Source: Anastatus disparis
Lineage: Eukaryota > Arthropoda > Insecta > Hymenoptera > Eupelmidae
NCBI GenBank assembly: GCA_017163975.1
Contig: JAFFSR010000316.1
Location: forward strand, 3,260,001-3,324,000
Reading direction: 5' to 3'
Length of the DNA stretch: 64,000 bases
In this document: piece after piece, positions 25,745-38,430 of the stretch
How the letters are laid out: every line of letters begins with the position of its first letter
Position numbering within the stretch: position 1 is the first letter of the stretch
Notes under the pieces: model-generated
What the model saw: the letters and a program-made list of their open reading frames with translations, nothing else
What the model was told of the DNA's origin: nothing
The model's database searches: none
Made by a program: the position numbers and the translations under genes

Positions 25745-27300
25745 TAGGACTTAATAAAAATTGCTTTTCTTATTACGAAAATATGCGCAAATCCTTAGGA
25801 GCCAGGAATTGTAGAAAAAGGTAGTTTCACTTTAATATATAATAACTATTAATTAACTAGAAACCAATAGGAAAGGCAAATCTTATTGCAAGAAAAATCA
25901 CTCATACCCTTAGAGCATATATACTATGGAGGAAGAATGCCGTGTTAAAAAGTGGTGGCGACTTTGGGTAGAGAAAAAGAAAATATTAACTTACATCCTA
26001 TCTTTCTCGCGCAACGCTCCCGTAAGCGCTGCACCAGAAAGACAGTGTGTAAGTAGTTATTTTCTTTCTCTCTTACATCATCGTTAAAATAGCCATCACT
26101 ATTCCATATTACATGCTGCCTCTATGTATATTTGCTCGAAGCACATACCTAAAAAATGAACGAATCCGAAGAACCGGAGATTCGTACAAAAAGGTAGTAA
26201 ATATTTTAATTACAATAATATTTAAAATTCACTGAAAAGTAAATTAATTTTTATTTTATTTTTACTACGTTTTTATTAACTCGCTTTGGTGTCTGTCTGT
26301 CTGTCTCTCTGTCTGTCTGTCTGTCTGTCTGTTCGGTACGAATTTTGCAACCGATTGTAAACTAACTTCCTGATGAGCTAGAGACTTGAAATTTTAAATA
26401 TAGCTCGGAACTGGATGACAATGCAATATTATAAAAAAAATATATATATCTATCGAACAATATATTAATATATTCAATCATATACGGAGATGTTGGCAAA
26501 ATTGAAGATTTGAAGATTTTATATATATATACACTTTTAACATTAGTGTCTAAACATCTTCGAAAATTTTAAAAATCTTCTTTTGATATATTAATATATT
26601 AATATATTAATATATCAAATATAGTAATATATTAATATAGTAATATATTAATATATTAATATATCAAATATATTAATATATTAATATATCAAATATATTA
26701 ATATATTAATATATTCAATATTATATTTTTGCATGCATTGTTGGATAATATAATTAAATATATATTCCCACCGAAAAATATATTAATACAATTATATACG
26801 GAGATATTGGAAAAATTGAAATTTTGAAGATTTTATATATAGATATACTTTTAACATTAGTGTCTAACCATCTTCGAAAATTTTTAAAATTCTTTAACTT
26901 CTCATATTGCAATTAGACATAAATTACAGCATTTTGTATTGTACATATAAAATTTGAGACTGTATTTTATTCATTTTATGGTCTATCAATGCATAAAACA
27001 ATAAATTTTGGTTGAATTTCTAATAGCGTCATTATCGTCAAAATGGCGGGAAACTCAGCATGCGATTACGTGTTCTCTAAAAAAAATAGATGAAACACGT
27101 TTTAGTCCCTTGATAACAATATATATGCTATATAATATGCACTGTTGGACAACACGATAAAATTTATATATATATATATATTAATATATTTAGAGGGATA
27201 TACTCATGAAATTAAGTTTTTAAAATTTTTGAAAATATTATATATTTAGGATACTCATAATGTTAAAATTTTCAATCTACCACGTTTTTAATTGAACTAA
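25745..27300. repeat. AT-rich with GTCT microsatellite and repeated TATTAATA blocks
   Basis: A (GTCT)n tract lies at about 26292-26333. About 26585-26720 is a TATATTAATATAT array. Two related blocks, each with GAAGATTTTATATATA and ACTTTTAACATTAGTGTCTAA, lie near 26510 and 26825, with a weaker third near 27220. No gene is seen. Confidence 0.65.
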
Positions 27301-27592
27301 AAAGTATAAAATAATATTAAAAAAAAAAAAAACCTTTTAATGTACTACGTTTTATAATGAACCAAAAGTATAAAATAATGTGTAATGAAATGAAAAGTGA
27401 ATAATGATTTGAAATAAAAAAACGTGGGGCGCATACAATACATAATAATAAACATGCGCCCCACGTTTTTTTATTTCAAATCATTATTCACTTTTCATTT
27501 CATTACACATTATTTTATACTTTTTGGTTCATTATAAAAACGTAGTACATTAAAAAGTTTTTTTTTTATTTTTAATATTATTTAATATTGAA
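27300..27592. repeat. Long hairpin (arms about 135 bp)
   Basis: The left arm (about 27300-27434, ending ACGTGGGGCGCAT) is complementary to the right arm (27454-27590, beginning ATGCGCCCCACGT), with a 19-bp loop. It lies next to the truncated 5' side of the LINE ORF1. It is probably a foldback element; no duplication was identified. Confidence 0.8.
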
Positions 27593-27656
27593 TTTAAATA
27601 TACGTTATTGTATATGTAAACAAGTATTAAAGAAAAGCTTAAGTTTATTACACATA

Positions 27657-28578
27657 CACTGGCAGGCTTGATAAATTATTTAATTCTTTTGATCGACTTT
27701 TAACTTTTGAAAGCCAAGTCCAAAATTTTGACAAGGGCCTGCGGGATATTGTGTCCAAAATTGAAAAACAAAATTAATTTATTAAAAATTTAGAAACTAA
27801 GCAGATGCAGCTGTTAGAGGAAAATCGCAAACTTAAGGAAATAATAGTCACTTCGGAAAGGAATTTCCTGTCTGCTCTAAACAATAAAACTGAAACGTAT
27901 AATAAAATCATCAGTAATAAATTTGTTAACATTCAAATTTTTCTTAACAACGAGTTTCACGGAGTGGACAGGGGTTTCTTTAACCTTACAACCGGGGTAG
28001 CTGGCGTAGCGCAGGCCGTTGCGGATCTCACGGGAATGAATGAGCATACATTACACGCATCTGAATCTGTAGAAATAACACAAGCACCACATACACATAA
28101 TATAATTAGTGAGGAGGCACCTCGTCAAGTTGAGACGGAGTGTGGTCCTGGGAGTGGTACATTGGTGATCTTCGGCGGGTTTGTCTCCTCAGCAGTCAAT
28201 GTTGGGCCGGATGATTACGCCTGTGCCGTTCTTGGTACCATTCTTCCGACAATCAAGCGTACGAATATAATTTCTGTTAAGAAAATTGCTAAACATGGCA
28301 ATGTAAACAAGGTGTCTGCAGATCGTGAGATCAGTGGCAGCCCGAGGGGTTCATTCTCATTGCTGGTTAGACTTTCTGAGGAGGACCTGGTGCAAAAGGT
28401 GATTGAAGCTAAACGACAATTCACAGGTTATTCGACGGCGGATCTTAATCCCTCCCTCCTTGGCAGTCTTTCTTCCTTCAAACACCACAGCTTGATATTT
28501 ATTAATGAATTTTTGCCTGGAGAGAAATATGCTAATTTTAAAAAATTGAAAAAGCATGCCAAAGAAAAAGGCTTTAAA
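27657..28578 (+). pseudogene. LINE ORF1 protein, 5' portion (truncated, split)
   Basis: ORF1 of an APE-type LINE encodes the RNA-binding protein that coats the element's RNA. From about 27657 the frame TGRLDKLFNSFDRLLTF reads as a coiled coil. It shifts by one near 27770, and an 258-residue stretch (27805-28578) continues with MQLLEENRKLKEIIV (coiled coil), then GTLVIFGGFV, CAVLGTILPTIKRTNI, SFSLLVRLSEEDLVQKVIEAK, HHSLIFINEFLPGEKY and KHAKEKGF. That order is typical of ORF1 nucleic-acid-binding domains in Jockey/I/R1-like LINEs. The reading is cut after the Lys codon AAA at 28576-28578. The next codon of the same ORF is TTT at 49511. Confidence 0.8.
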
Positions 28579-29207
28579 GGCTCTAGGGGGATAAGCATGT
28601 AAAAATTGCCCACAGCGGTTTTGATGAACAGGCTTTTCCACTCGGAAGGTCATATAAAAAAAAACTCCTTAGCCAAATTTTTAGACTTCTAGACCCCTCC
28701 TTTCACTATATAATCTCAAAAACGTGATTTTTCGATTTTTTTTTTATTTCTGACGAAATATGCTTAAAACGATCTGAAAATTTGCATGCAGGAGTTTTTA
28801 TAAACTCCGAATATTCCTAATTTTTTTCAAACTCTCTCGTTAAAAAATGAGCTTTTATGACCTCGTTTTATGTTTCATTATTCGGGATCTATTTCGTAAA
28901 CTTATTTGGCTAAACTTTTAAACTATTTTTTTTTGTATTTTTTTCTGCTCTTTCGAATGACGGAATCAGAATTATGAATTTCAAGGTGCGTCATACTCAA
29001 AAGTTGAAAAAAACGATTTTTATTGCATTTTTCACTATATTTAGGGACTTGACCGCAAAAATCAGTGACTGTGTAGGCGAAAAATAGTTTTTTATACATC
29101 GAAATGTGTTTTCAGATGCATTTGGATGCAGATCAAGTGCTTTAAAAATTACTATTATTTTACTTACGACCATAACAGACAGCATATTACTCTGAACCCC
29201 AGATTCT
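28579..29207 (+). repeat. Left terminal inverted repeat of the Spy-like element
   Basis: About 628 bp, matching the complement of 48883-49510 almost throughout. Shared landmarks include TAAAAATTGCCCACAGCGGT, GACCTTCCGAGTGGAAAAGC (as complement) and ACAGACAGCATATTACT near the inner end. Similarity fades at about 29207. Confidence 0.9.
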
Positions 29208-32010
29208 GCTTCCTTGGTGGGTACTTGTTTGCTAAAGTATAAAAATATGAGAAATGCGGGAAGAATAATAAAAACACTGGTTACAACCTTTGAGAGGAGG
29301 TTACGTATCTCCGTCCTTTTCTAATCGAATAATTAAGTTTTTGCAAAAACAAATAACTTTATCGAAAAATGAAGAGAAAGCTCCATCGCGTATTAAAAAA
29401 AGCTATCTTGCTTATGCAATCTTCTATGTAGTGATATCAGCGGGGTTGGGATCCTTCGTATTGTTCATGTTGGTTATGAAGCATGTGACACATAACAATC
29501 ATTACTTGAGTCGGGTTTATAAATTCAACCTTTAGGTTCGTGTTCATAAATGTAACGCAAGTAATGATTGTCTCATTGGTCTATTTTTCTTATAAGAGAG
29601 ATAAAGGCAGAAGAAGATGTAAACTTCATAACCTCAAAGCATAATTATAAAATATTAAGTATTAAATCGATGCTCTAATTTGTAACAAAGCTACTAATTA
29701 CAGTTAGGGTGCCAGAAGCTTCAGCGTTTCAGGATTCGTGAGGAAGGGTAATTGGAATAAAGAAAGCATATAATTAAGATGACAAATTGATATATTCTTA
29801 AGTGAAATAACAAAAGTAGAAAATAAAGTGAAGTTAATATTGAATATAAATAAAGTAGTCTTTAATTAACTGCTTCATCAGGATTCGGCGGTCTGAAACA
29901 AACGGAAAATAACATTGTTCTTAGTTTTACACTTAAACAGGCTTTAATACGCATTTACGCATCAAGTTTACATGTTTCTTTCTGTTCTTTATCAATCAAG
30001 CTACCATAATCTGACTAGTTTCTATTCTTTACAGATCAAGTTACAATGATCTGGCTAATTTCTATCTCGTATCAAGCAAATCACGAACTCGCATGCGTAA
30101 GACTGGGAGTGCATTTCGTATACTTGCTCACTGCACCTTGAGCAATCCCCTGGCACAGAGCGCAATCAACGGTTTCTAGCCCGACTCGTTTTACAGTCAC
30201 GCGCAATCACCTGACTGCAATCCGAGTACAAACTCTATGCAGGATAACTAGGATGTTACCTAGACAATCATACGACCACGAGCAATCCCCTGGTTCGTAC
30301 AATCGTCGTCGACAGGTAAACAGGAAATGGGGGTGGGGTTCGGGTTGTAACACGTATGCTACAACCTTCAACCTTACTGTACCGTTTCTCACACAGGCCA
30401 CGAGCAATCCCCTAACCGGTGGTTGAAACTCAACAGCTTCCCCTGTACCAGCTCATCACCACGAGCAATCCCCTGGTGATGAGAGGCATAACACATCTTT
30501 CAACCACTGCGCCCAATAACCCAGTAATTGGTTAAAGTGAAGCCTGTCAACGGTGGAGCAAGACTCGACTCAACTAGCATTCGTAAGGCTTTATATACTA
30601 GTGGTCAGCAGTTCCATGGATGTTCCACTGGAACGGGAACGGACCGCTCACACATCAAGCCTTATATTTTTGACATCTTTTACTTATAATTTATGTACGT
30701 CGCTTTACAAAGTATAGTATAAACAAAAACACATGTATTAGTAAAAACACTGAATGTAGTTAACAGATTTAATTTGTGCAAAATGGATTTATTTTTTAAA
30801 TTATTATAAAATTTTTTTAATTATAATTGCAACATTAAAAACTAAATATATGTATATATAATGGTTTTACGATTGGTTAACTTATAATTGTAAGTAATAA
30901 AAACTAATATATATTTAATATTACTCCAATAGCACATTCTTTTATACAATAGAATAATAAATAAAGAGTATTAATTGTATTTTTAAATAACATTTAACAA
31001 AACAAATGCGTTTATTCATATACTTTCATTTTTATAAATGTCATTTATAAAATGTAGATTAAATGTTTTTGTACACAGTCACAATTTAAGCGTATAGTTG
31101 CAAGATTGGTTATCTTGAAAAAAAATTTTTTTACAGGAAAGATCGTTTTCTACTATACTTATACTTAAAATTTAGTGTATTTTGCAACACTTTCTATTTT
31201 TTTTCATCTCATAAAAAAGACTATACCTATACTTTTGTCCAATATGTTTTTTTTATGATAGATCTTGATGTTCTGTGTACAAAAATGCAATAAAAACAAA
31301 TTTAGAAAAAAATGGAGATAGCCACCTTTGCAGCTATATGCTTCAATTGTGATCAAGTATATCTTAATAATTAAAAGGTACAAGCTGAATTTAACTTCAA
31401 AACTTACAACTGAAAACTTATATTTTTAAATCAAAATTTTATCTTTTAAAACTAATGAAACAGTTAATCTATTTTCTAGACATTTATTATTGTAAACATA
31501 TCTAAAATATTAATAGTCAATATTTACATTCGCACAAAGGTCACAAATTATGACTATGGAGGAATAATTGTAATTAACTTATACTAACATGCAATATACC
31601 AACTGATGCCTTCTGTATTTCCTATACGTTTGTAAATATTAACTATAAACAATGTAAGCGAATATGTATTTTATAAAATAGTAATAATAAATGTTTAGAA
31701 TGTAAATCATATGTTTGATTAATGTTTTCAAAAATATATTCCTAGATATAATTATTATCTATACATACACACATGTATATGTATATGTTGAATAAAATTA
31801 AAGTTTTCTTTATATTTGCTTGGAATAATCTTGTGCAAATATATCATTATTTTAGAAATTGTACGTAACATAATTACATTGTAAAGATATGCTCAATCAC
31901 AAGTTCATACTGTAACTGAAAACTTATATTTTCAAATCAATAATTTTTCTTATAATTGTTATGAAACAGATAATTTTTTTTTATATAATTTTTATCATAA
32001 TTTTCACAAA

Positions 32011-32068
<58 letters not shown>

Positions 32069-32130
32069 GTGTATGAGTGTAAGAAAAAAAAATTATAATT
32101 TATAAATATCCTTAATATTTTTAATTTCAG
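29208..32130. other. 5' noncoding part of the Spy-like element
   Basis: No supported gene. A frame at 29290-29535 has a hydrophobic C-terminus but no family match. About 29720-30654 is GC-richer and contains four copies of GAGCAATCCCCT (near 30139, 30280, 30398, 30462). On the minus strand it has TATATAAAG (30588-30596) 55-65 bp inside a TGTGTGAGCGG end (30654), so it may be a solo LTR in minus orientation. The other end is not fixed. 30690-32010 is AT-rich. (AT)n occupies 32013-32065. The TTTAATTTCAG at 32120-32130 is a good splice acceptor for the transposase exon. Confidence 0.4.
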
Positions 32131-33062
32131 TATCTCCTTTAATGATGGATGATTACAATATAACCGATCAATGCTGCAAATGCCTCCGTAATCTAAAAAA
32201 ACTGTCAACTCAAGTAAAAATTATTAATACGGTACATGAGGTTGAAGCTGTTAGTGATCAGTTAAACATTAGTGTTGATGTTGGTTATAAACTTTATAAC
32301 AGGTGTAGAAGACTTGTTTTTTTTTTGGTACAAAAGAAACTCTTACTGCGGATGCAATAGAACCTTCAACTAATGAACAGATTGAAAATCACCCTATGAG
32401 TTTGCAATCATCTTCATAATCTTCCAGCCTATCTCAAAGTTCAGGAAGTGTTTTTGAGGTAGTTTTGAATGAACTTAAAGAACAAGAACATATCATTGAG
32501 CTGCCAATTAAAAGAACTATTTGCACGCATCGATTATGTTGTATTTGCAAAGGAAAACATAATTTAACTATTATTCCAATAGATGTTAGATTACAGTGCT
32601 TCAATGAGTTGCGTATTTTTATTCCTAGTGGAAATCGAGTATGCAACAGTCACTTAATCAAGAAACGATTTTATGAAGATGAGTTGAAGTTGATACAAGT
32701 ATACAGTAGCACAAGTTTTTTAACTAAAGATGAAATATATTTATTTTCAACTAAAATAGCAGAATCAGCTTCAAAAACGTTTTTAGATAAAGTCAAATCT
32801 TTAGAGCTTAGCGATAAACAAATATTTATTTTTAGAAGTTTTACGAATAATCAATTACAAGAGATAAAGTCATTACTACTTTCAATGAGAACATCAAGCT
32901 CCAGAAATGTAATAGTTATATTTCTATTTAAATTACGAACTGCATCATCAAATAATTTGATTGCATCAATTTTTGAAATTGATTATGAAATTCAAGTATC
33001 ACATTTTTATGAGTCAGTGTTAAATTCATTTGCAAAAGACGTCTTGCCTTGTCACTTTGGGG
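32131..33062 (+). pseudogene. Spy-like transposase, N-terminal exon (frameshifted)
   Basis: The N-terminal part of the transposase. The exon follows a splice acceptor at 32129-32130 and opens MMDDYNITDQCCKCLRNL, a Cys pair typical of a DNA-binding zinc module. The frame shifts in a T10 run at about 32320 and meets an in-frame TAA near 32418. From 32465 it is open again: TICTHRLCCICKGKHNLTI, CFNELRIFIPSGNRVCNSHL (a second Cys/His cluster), then a helical region and FYESVLNSFAKDVLPCHFG. It stops where the hAT-type element begins at 33063, with the sequence resuming at 43648. Calling the Cys/His clusters zinc fingers is an inference from spacing. Confidence 0.7.
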
Positions 33063-33967
33063 CAGGGTTGTAAATTTTTCCATTTACCGAGTAAGCAACT
33101 GGTAAATGGTCAGACTATTTACCAGTTACTGGGTGACAAAATGGTAGATGGTCGGACCATTTACCATTTACAGAGCAAGTAAATGGTAAATGGTCTAACC
33201 AGTTCCCAGTTACAGAGCAAGTAACTGGAAATGATCGTACCATTTACCAGTTACTGGGTGAGTAAATGGTCGGACTATTTACCATTTACAGAGCAAGTAA
33301 ATGGTAAATAGTCTAACCAGTTCCCAGTGACTGAGCAAGTAACTGGAAATGGTCGAACCATTTACCAGTTACTGGGTGAGTAAATGGTAAATAGTCTCAC
33401 CAGTTTCCAGTTGCAGAGCAAGGAACTGGAAATGGTCGACCCATTTACCAGTTACTAGGTGAGTAAATGGTAAATGTTCGGACCATTTACCAGTTGCTGA
33501 GTGAATAAATGATAAATGGTCAAACCATTTACCATTTACCCAGATCGTAACTGCAAACTGGTTGAATCATTTATCATTTACCCACCCGCTTACTGCGAAC
33601 TGATTCGACCAGTTACCAGAGTTGTAAATAAGGAAATAGTTTTTTCATTTGAAATGGTGAAGTAATTGAAAATATTTGCACCATTTACCATTTACAAAGC
33701 AAGTAAATGGTAAATGGTCTGACCAGTTCGCAGTTACAGAGCAAGTAACTGGTAAATGGTCGGACCATTTACCATCTACAGATTAAGTAACTGGTAAATG
33801 GTCTGACCATTTACTATTTACAGATTAAGTAACTGGTAAATGGTCTGACCATTTACCATTTACAGATCAAGTAACTGGTAAATGGTCTGACCATTTACCA
33901 TTTACAGTGCAAGTAAATGGTCAATGGTCTGACCAGTTCCCAGTTACAGAGCAGGTAACTGGGAATC
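33063..33967. repeat. Palindromic minisatellite of the hAT-type element, left zone
   Basis: Tandem units of about 40 bp alternating GTAAATGGTAAATGGTC, GACCATTTACC and CAGTTACTGGGTGAG (or CAGTTACAGAGCAAG). Each unit is itself a near-palindrome, so the strand can fold at many registers. It contains an internal copy of the element end, CAGAGTTGTAAATAAGGAAA, at 33616. Confidence 0.9.
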
Positions 33968-35133
33968 ATCAAATCTGAAATTTGATCTATAATTCAAATA
34001 ATTTTTAAATATTTTAACATTACGATTAAATGATTCTACTTTACATCTACAAATACAATCGTTATCTAAAGCATGCTATTATGAATAATGGTTTCAAACT
34101 ATATTCGAGCATGATTATACTTGGCGATTGAATAATAATAAAACAATCTAATTTTTCACAAAGATTTAGACGATGTTTCCAAGTAATAGTTAAGAAACTA
34201 GTCACTACAATTATATATATCGCCTTTTACACTCAAGAAGGCCATCACTTTTCAGTGAGGTCTGGAGCGATGCCGTTCGTATACAAAGCTTTGTACAAAA
34301 TTTGCGTATTCACAAATTGAGTTACTCATTTCATATCACAGACGAAATCATGTATACGAGGCTTGGGGTCAGTTCATTGATTAATGACAGTTTTTCTAAT
34401 CAATAAGTAGCGTCGTTCTATGACGCACGCTGAATCTGGTTTAGATTTACGGCATAACACGTCTTACCAATTGTTATACAATTTGCATGTTGCCGCAAAA
34501 ACAGTTGCAGCTTTATTTATGTCTTAGAACATTATGACAAACTACCTTCAATAAACCGACAGTGACTTAGTACTTAATATCTTTTTTTATCATACTGATA
34601 AATTATTTTTACGTATCGTTTACAATTGCATCATACAGATTTAAATAATATAGGTTTTTATAACTCAAGAATTATTGATTTTACTTTTATTTTAGAGTAT
34701 TATCGCAATCTTATTGCTTGTTTTACTAATTCTGTTGTGAATCTAACGTAATCAGAAAAATTGTTAAATCGTGCTCGAACATAATTTCAAAACATGATAT
34801 GTAATCATATCCATACAGACATTTCACATAGTTTTTATAATAAGAATTATTTTTCTATGCAATGTAATTCTAAACGTTAAAAGTAAGGTAATACACATAT
34901 TTTATTATTATACTATTCGTTATGTTAAAGGTCAGTTTTAGACGAGGTTTCAGACATTTTTTAGCGATCGAAAGTAGCGAAAGAAGTAATTTCGTTTATT
35001 TTCAATAAAAATGTATATCGAAATTGCTTTTACTTGTAAATATCTATTCATTTTAACAAATGAGAAATAGAAGCGTATAAATTTGTTAATATTCAAAGAA
35101 CGAGCCAAAAAAAATAAATAAAAACTAAATATA
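33968..35133. other. No recognised feature
   Basis: AT-rich sequence within the hAT-type composite. Nothing coding or repeated was identified apart from a GC-richer block near 34230-34450 without ORF. Confidence 0.4.
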
Positions 35134-36095
35134 CAGTACCGTCCATAAATTCGTGAACAAAATTTTGAAAAACATCGCTCCTTTAAAGAGCATTATCTCT
35201 GGTTCCAATGGTCGTAGAATAAAAATCAAAAAAGGAAATTAAAGTATACAAAAAAATACTAACTTTTATGGTGTTTAAAATTTTTCCAAACCATTTTTCC
35301 ATTTTTTATCCTTCTTTAAAAAAATGTCAATTTTTCACATTTTTAAACATTTCTTCAATCACTTATATCTTTTTTGGAAATGATTATTAATGAAAAATTC
35401 CAACGGGAATCGAAAGAATTCTAAAAAATCTAAAATTTATCACTACTGGTTTTTTTTCCTACGAAGCTTATTTAGGTAGTTATAAGCAATTGAATGTTAA
35501 GAAGTACTATAATAAAATTACGAATAATTTAACGAAAACATCAATGAAAATTTAATTATTTCAACATATTTGTATATAAACTTTTTAAAATTATTTATTG
35601 TCATAATTTTTTAGGAAAAAACTTTAATTTTTGACAAAATAACACTTAATTTTTCAAGAAATATGAAAAAAAAATATTCTGAATCATTATTTGCATATTA
35701 TTATTCGTGTTTTTATTATACTACATCACAACATTCAATTGCTTATAACTACCTAAATAAGCTTCGTAGGAAAAAAAACCATTAGTGATAAATTTTAGAT
35801 TTTTTAGAATTCTTTCGATTCCCGTTGGAATTTTTCATTAATAATCATTTTCAAAAAAGATATAAGTGATTGAAAAGATGTTTAAAAATGTGAAAAATTG
35901 ACATTTTTTAAAAGTAGGATAAAAAATGGAAAAAATGGTTTGGAAAAGTTTTTAACACCATAAAAAGTTAGTATTTTTCGTATACTTTAATTTACTTTTT
36001 TGATTTTTATTCTACGACCATTAGAACCAGAGATAATGCTCTTTAAAGGAGCGATGTTTTTCAAAATTTTGTTCACGAATTTATGGACGGTACTG
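35134..36095. mobile_element. Tc1/mariner-like foldback element, 962 bp
   Basis: The ends are CAGTACCGTCCATAAATTCG and its exact inverse CGAATTTATGGACGGTACTG, with TA on both sides (35132-35133, 36096-36097). The inverted arms are about 370 bp each (to about 35510 and from about 35726) around a 215-bp centre. No transposase is present. Confidence 0.9.
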
Positions 36096-36299
36096 TATTT
36101 TTTAGCTATTTTCGATCGGTAAAGTTGGTAAAAAGCTGATCTTTAATTGGAAAGTGTCACCATAAAATACAATGCAAATTAAATGAAGTGGCCAAGATAA
36201 GAACTTCTGACCCCGGACAAGATGCTTGGGGTCTAATGGCTCCACTAAATTTATCGAATATGATAATAATATAATGTTCGAAGACGTATTTATAATATT

Positions 36300-36640
36300 A
36301 GTGTAATTATAAGGGCATAATGAAGCTTCCCCTTCTGATAATATTTCTTATCCAAGTTTATGAGTAAATAGTGAATTTAATCAGGTTTTTTCACTTCAAA
36401 AAAAAAATCGGTAGGATTCAACTTGAGTGCGGACAACTAAAGAAATCTAACAAAATCTTATACTGAAAAAGTTATATAAAAGTTTTCAATTTATAGTATT
36501 TTAAGGTTGGGATTATCAACTTTGATATCTAAATTGCGATCTAAGTTCATAAAAAAATAACAGCTCCAAAGGATTTTTTATTTTAACTAAAGTGATTGTA
36601 CTAATATAGCTAATGTCAAAATTTTTCAAAATTTAAAGAA
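36300..36640. repeat. Dispersed repeat, copy 1 (inverse copy at 59800-60130)
   Basis: Contains GAGTGCGGACAACTAAAGAAAT, TTTGATATCTAAATTGCGATC and CATAAAAAAATAACAGCTCC. The complement of 59800-60130 shows the same blocks in the same order. The ends are not resolved. Confidence 0.65.
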
Positions 36641-36704
36641 CAAGACAAAAAAATTAAAAAAGTAATAAATATATTTTATAAATTTTTTAAATTGAATAAA
36701 ATAT

Positions 36705-36955
36705 GTAAGAGCTCCCATGTGAGATCACATATGAGATCGCACACGAGATTGCATATGAGATGTCATATGAAATCGCCTATGAGATCGCATATGAAATCGA
36801 ATGTATATTCGTTAAATTTTTAAAATAAAATAAATACATGTCCGATCTGACATGAGATCTCACATATATTTATTTTATTTTCAAATTTCAACGAATATGT
36901 ATGAGAATTCATAGGTGATTTCATATGAGATCCCACATGAGAGCTCATACAAAAT
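36705..36955. repeat. Inverted repeat built on GAGATCGCATATGA units
   Basis: The left half has seven or so copies of GAGATCNCATATG-type units. The right half returns as the complement (TCATATGAGATCCCACATGA, then GAGCTCATAC). Outer matching ends are ATGTAAGAGCTCCCATGTGA and TCCCACATGAGAGCTCATAC. Probably a small foldback element. Confidence 0.65.
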
Positions 36956-37203
36956 TTTCAGTAGGGATGATTTTTCTTGGCTTATTCTTGAAATTTATAC
37001 ATATTTACACTCTTCCGATTCTCATTTATTTAAAATAAGTTTAAATTTTGGAAAAATATTTCTGAATTTTTCTTTGTGAAATAGAATTAGGAGACCAGGA
37101 AAAACCAATTAAAAATTGTCCCTGGCCAATAAAAATTACGGGTCTCAGTCCACAGCGATCAAGAGACCCACTGTCAATAAAATAGAGGAGAATATATCTC
37201 CAA

Positions 37204-37816
37204 TCCCTAGTGGAAATATAAAATGTGCATTACTGTTTAAAATAGTTTTGAATTATTAAAAACTGTTTAAAACTGTTCAAAATAGTTTATAAGTGTGAAA
37301 TTTTTGACATTTAAAACAGTTATAAAAAGTTTTAAACATTTTTGAACAGTTTTGAGCAGTACAGAATAATTTTAAACTAAAGTGAACATTTTCTCGTATA
37401 TATTATAAAAATTTAATATATATATATAATAAAATTTTTACAAAGACAAAATTATGAAATACTGTTTGAAATCATTTCGAAATTTTTGAAACTTTTTGAA
37501 ACTGTTTAAAAATGTAGGTGTTCAAAACTTTCTAAAACCATTCAGAACTGTTCAAGTTAATAAAAAATAGTTTATATTAATTTAAAATTGTTTTGAAATA
37601 TTTTTAATATTTAAAATAATCTATTACTTTTAAACATAATAAATTCAAAGCTATTCAACACTGTTTAAAATCATTTCGAAATTTTCAAAACTTTTTGAAA
37701 GTGGTTGAAAATGTTTAAAACTGTTCATAACTGTTTTAAATATCCTAAATTTCGCACTTATAAACAGTTTTTAACAGTTTTAAATATTTTTAAACATTTT
37801 ATATTTCCGCTAGGGA
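37204..37816. mobile_element. Foldback MITE with TCCCTAGTGGAAATATAAAA ends
   Basis: The left end TCCCTAGTGGAAATATAAAA matches the inverse of TTTTATATTTCCGCTAGGGA at 37797-37816. The interior is a degenerate repeat of AAACTGTTCAAAA and its complement. No ORF is present. Confidence 0.75.
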
Positions 37817-37855
37817 TTACAAACAATTCTGATATTTATTCATATGAAAAAAAAA

Positions 37856-38061
37856 GAAATTTATTTTCAAACTATATTTTATCGATAAAGTATAGGTCTA
37901 AAGCAAACCCTTAAACATTTTGTTTTGTAATAGGTCATTTATTTTTGTCCTTTTCGAAGAAATTTATTTTCAAACTATATTTGATCGATAAAGTATAGGT
38001 CTAAAGCAAACCCTTAAACATTTTGTTTTGTAATAGGTCATTTATTTTTGTCCTTTTCGAA
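37856..38061. repeat. Tandem duplication, about 103 bp x 2
   Basis: Copies beginning GAAATTTATTTTCAAACTAT at 37856 and 37959 and running through TTTTTGTCCTTTTCGAA are nearly identical. Confidence 0.9.
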
Positions 38062-38430
38062 TCAAAATCTCAACTTCATTATATATTGTGTCATGAAACG
38101 AATTTTTAAATTAGTGTTATTCAAAAACTATATAGTAATAAAAAGACATTATTTTTTTATAAATTATTGATTTTTTCAATAATATAGCATAAGAGAAAAA
38201 AATAATTTGACATTAGTGAGTAATAAAATAATCAATGATTGTTAATCAAAAACATGTATTATTTGTAAGATATTAAAAAAAAAACAGGCACATTTGTTCT
38301 AAATTTATCCTAGAGCAGGTTGCTCATCTTTGTCCTTTCATATTAAAGAAATGAAATTTCATTTCCAACTGCAGAATGATTAAAAAAAAGGAAACCTTAT
38401 TTTTCACCATAAAAATAGTTATTATACATT

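Noticed and set aside
29290..29535. 81-codon frame with a hydrophobic segment next to the left inverted repeat
   Set aside because: No recognisable family and no splice or frame link to the transposase. Left as unsupported.
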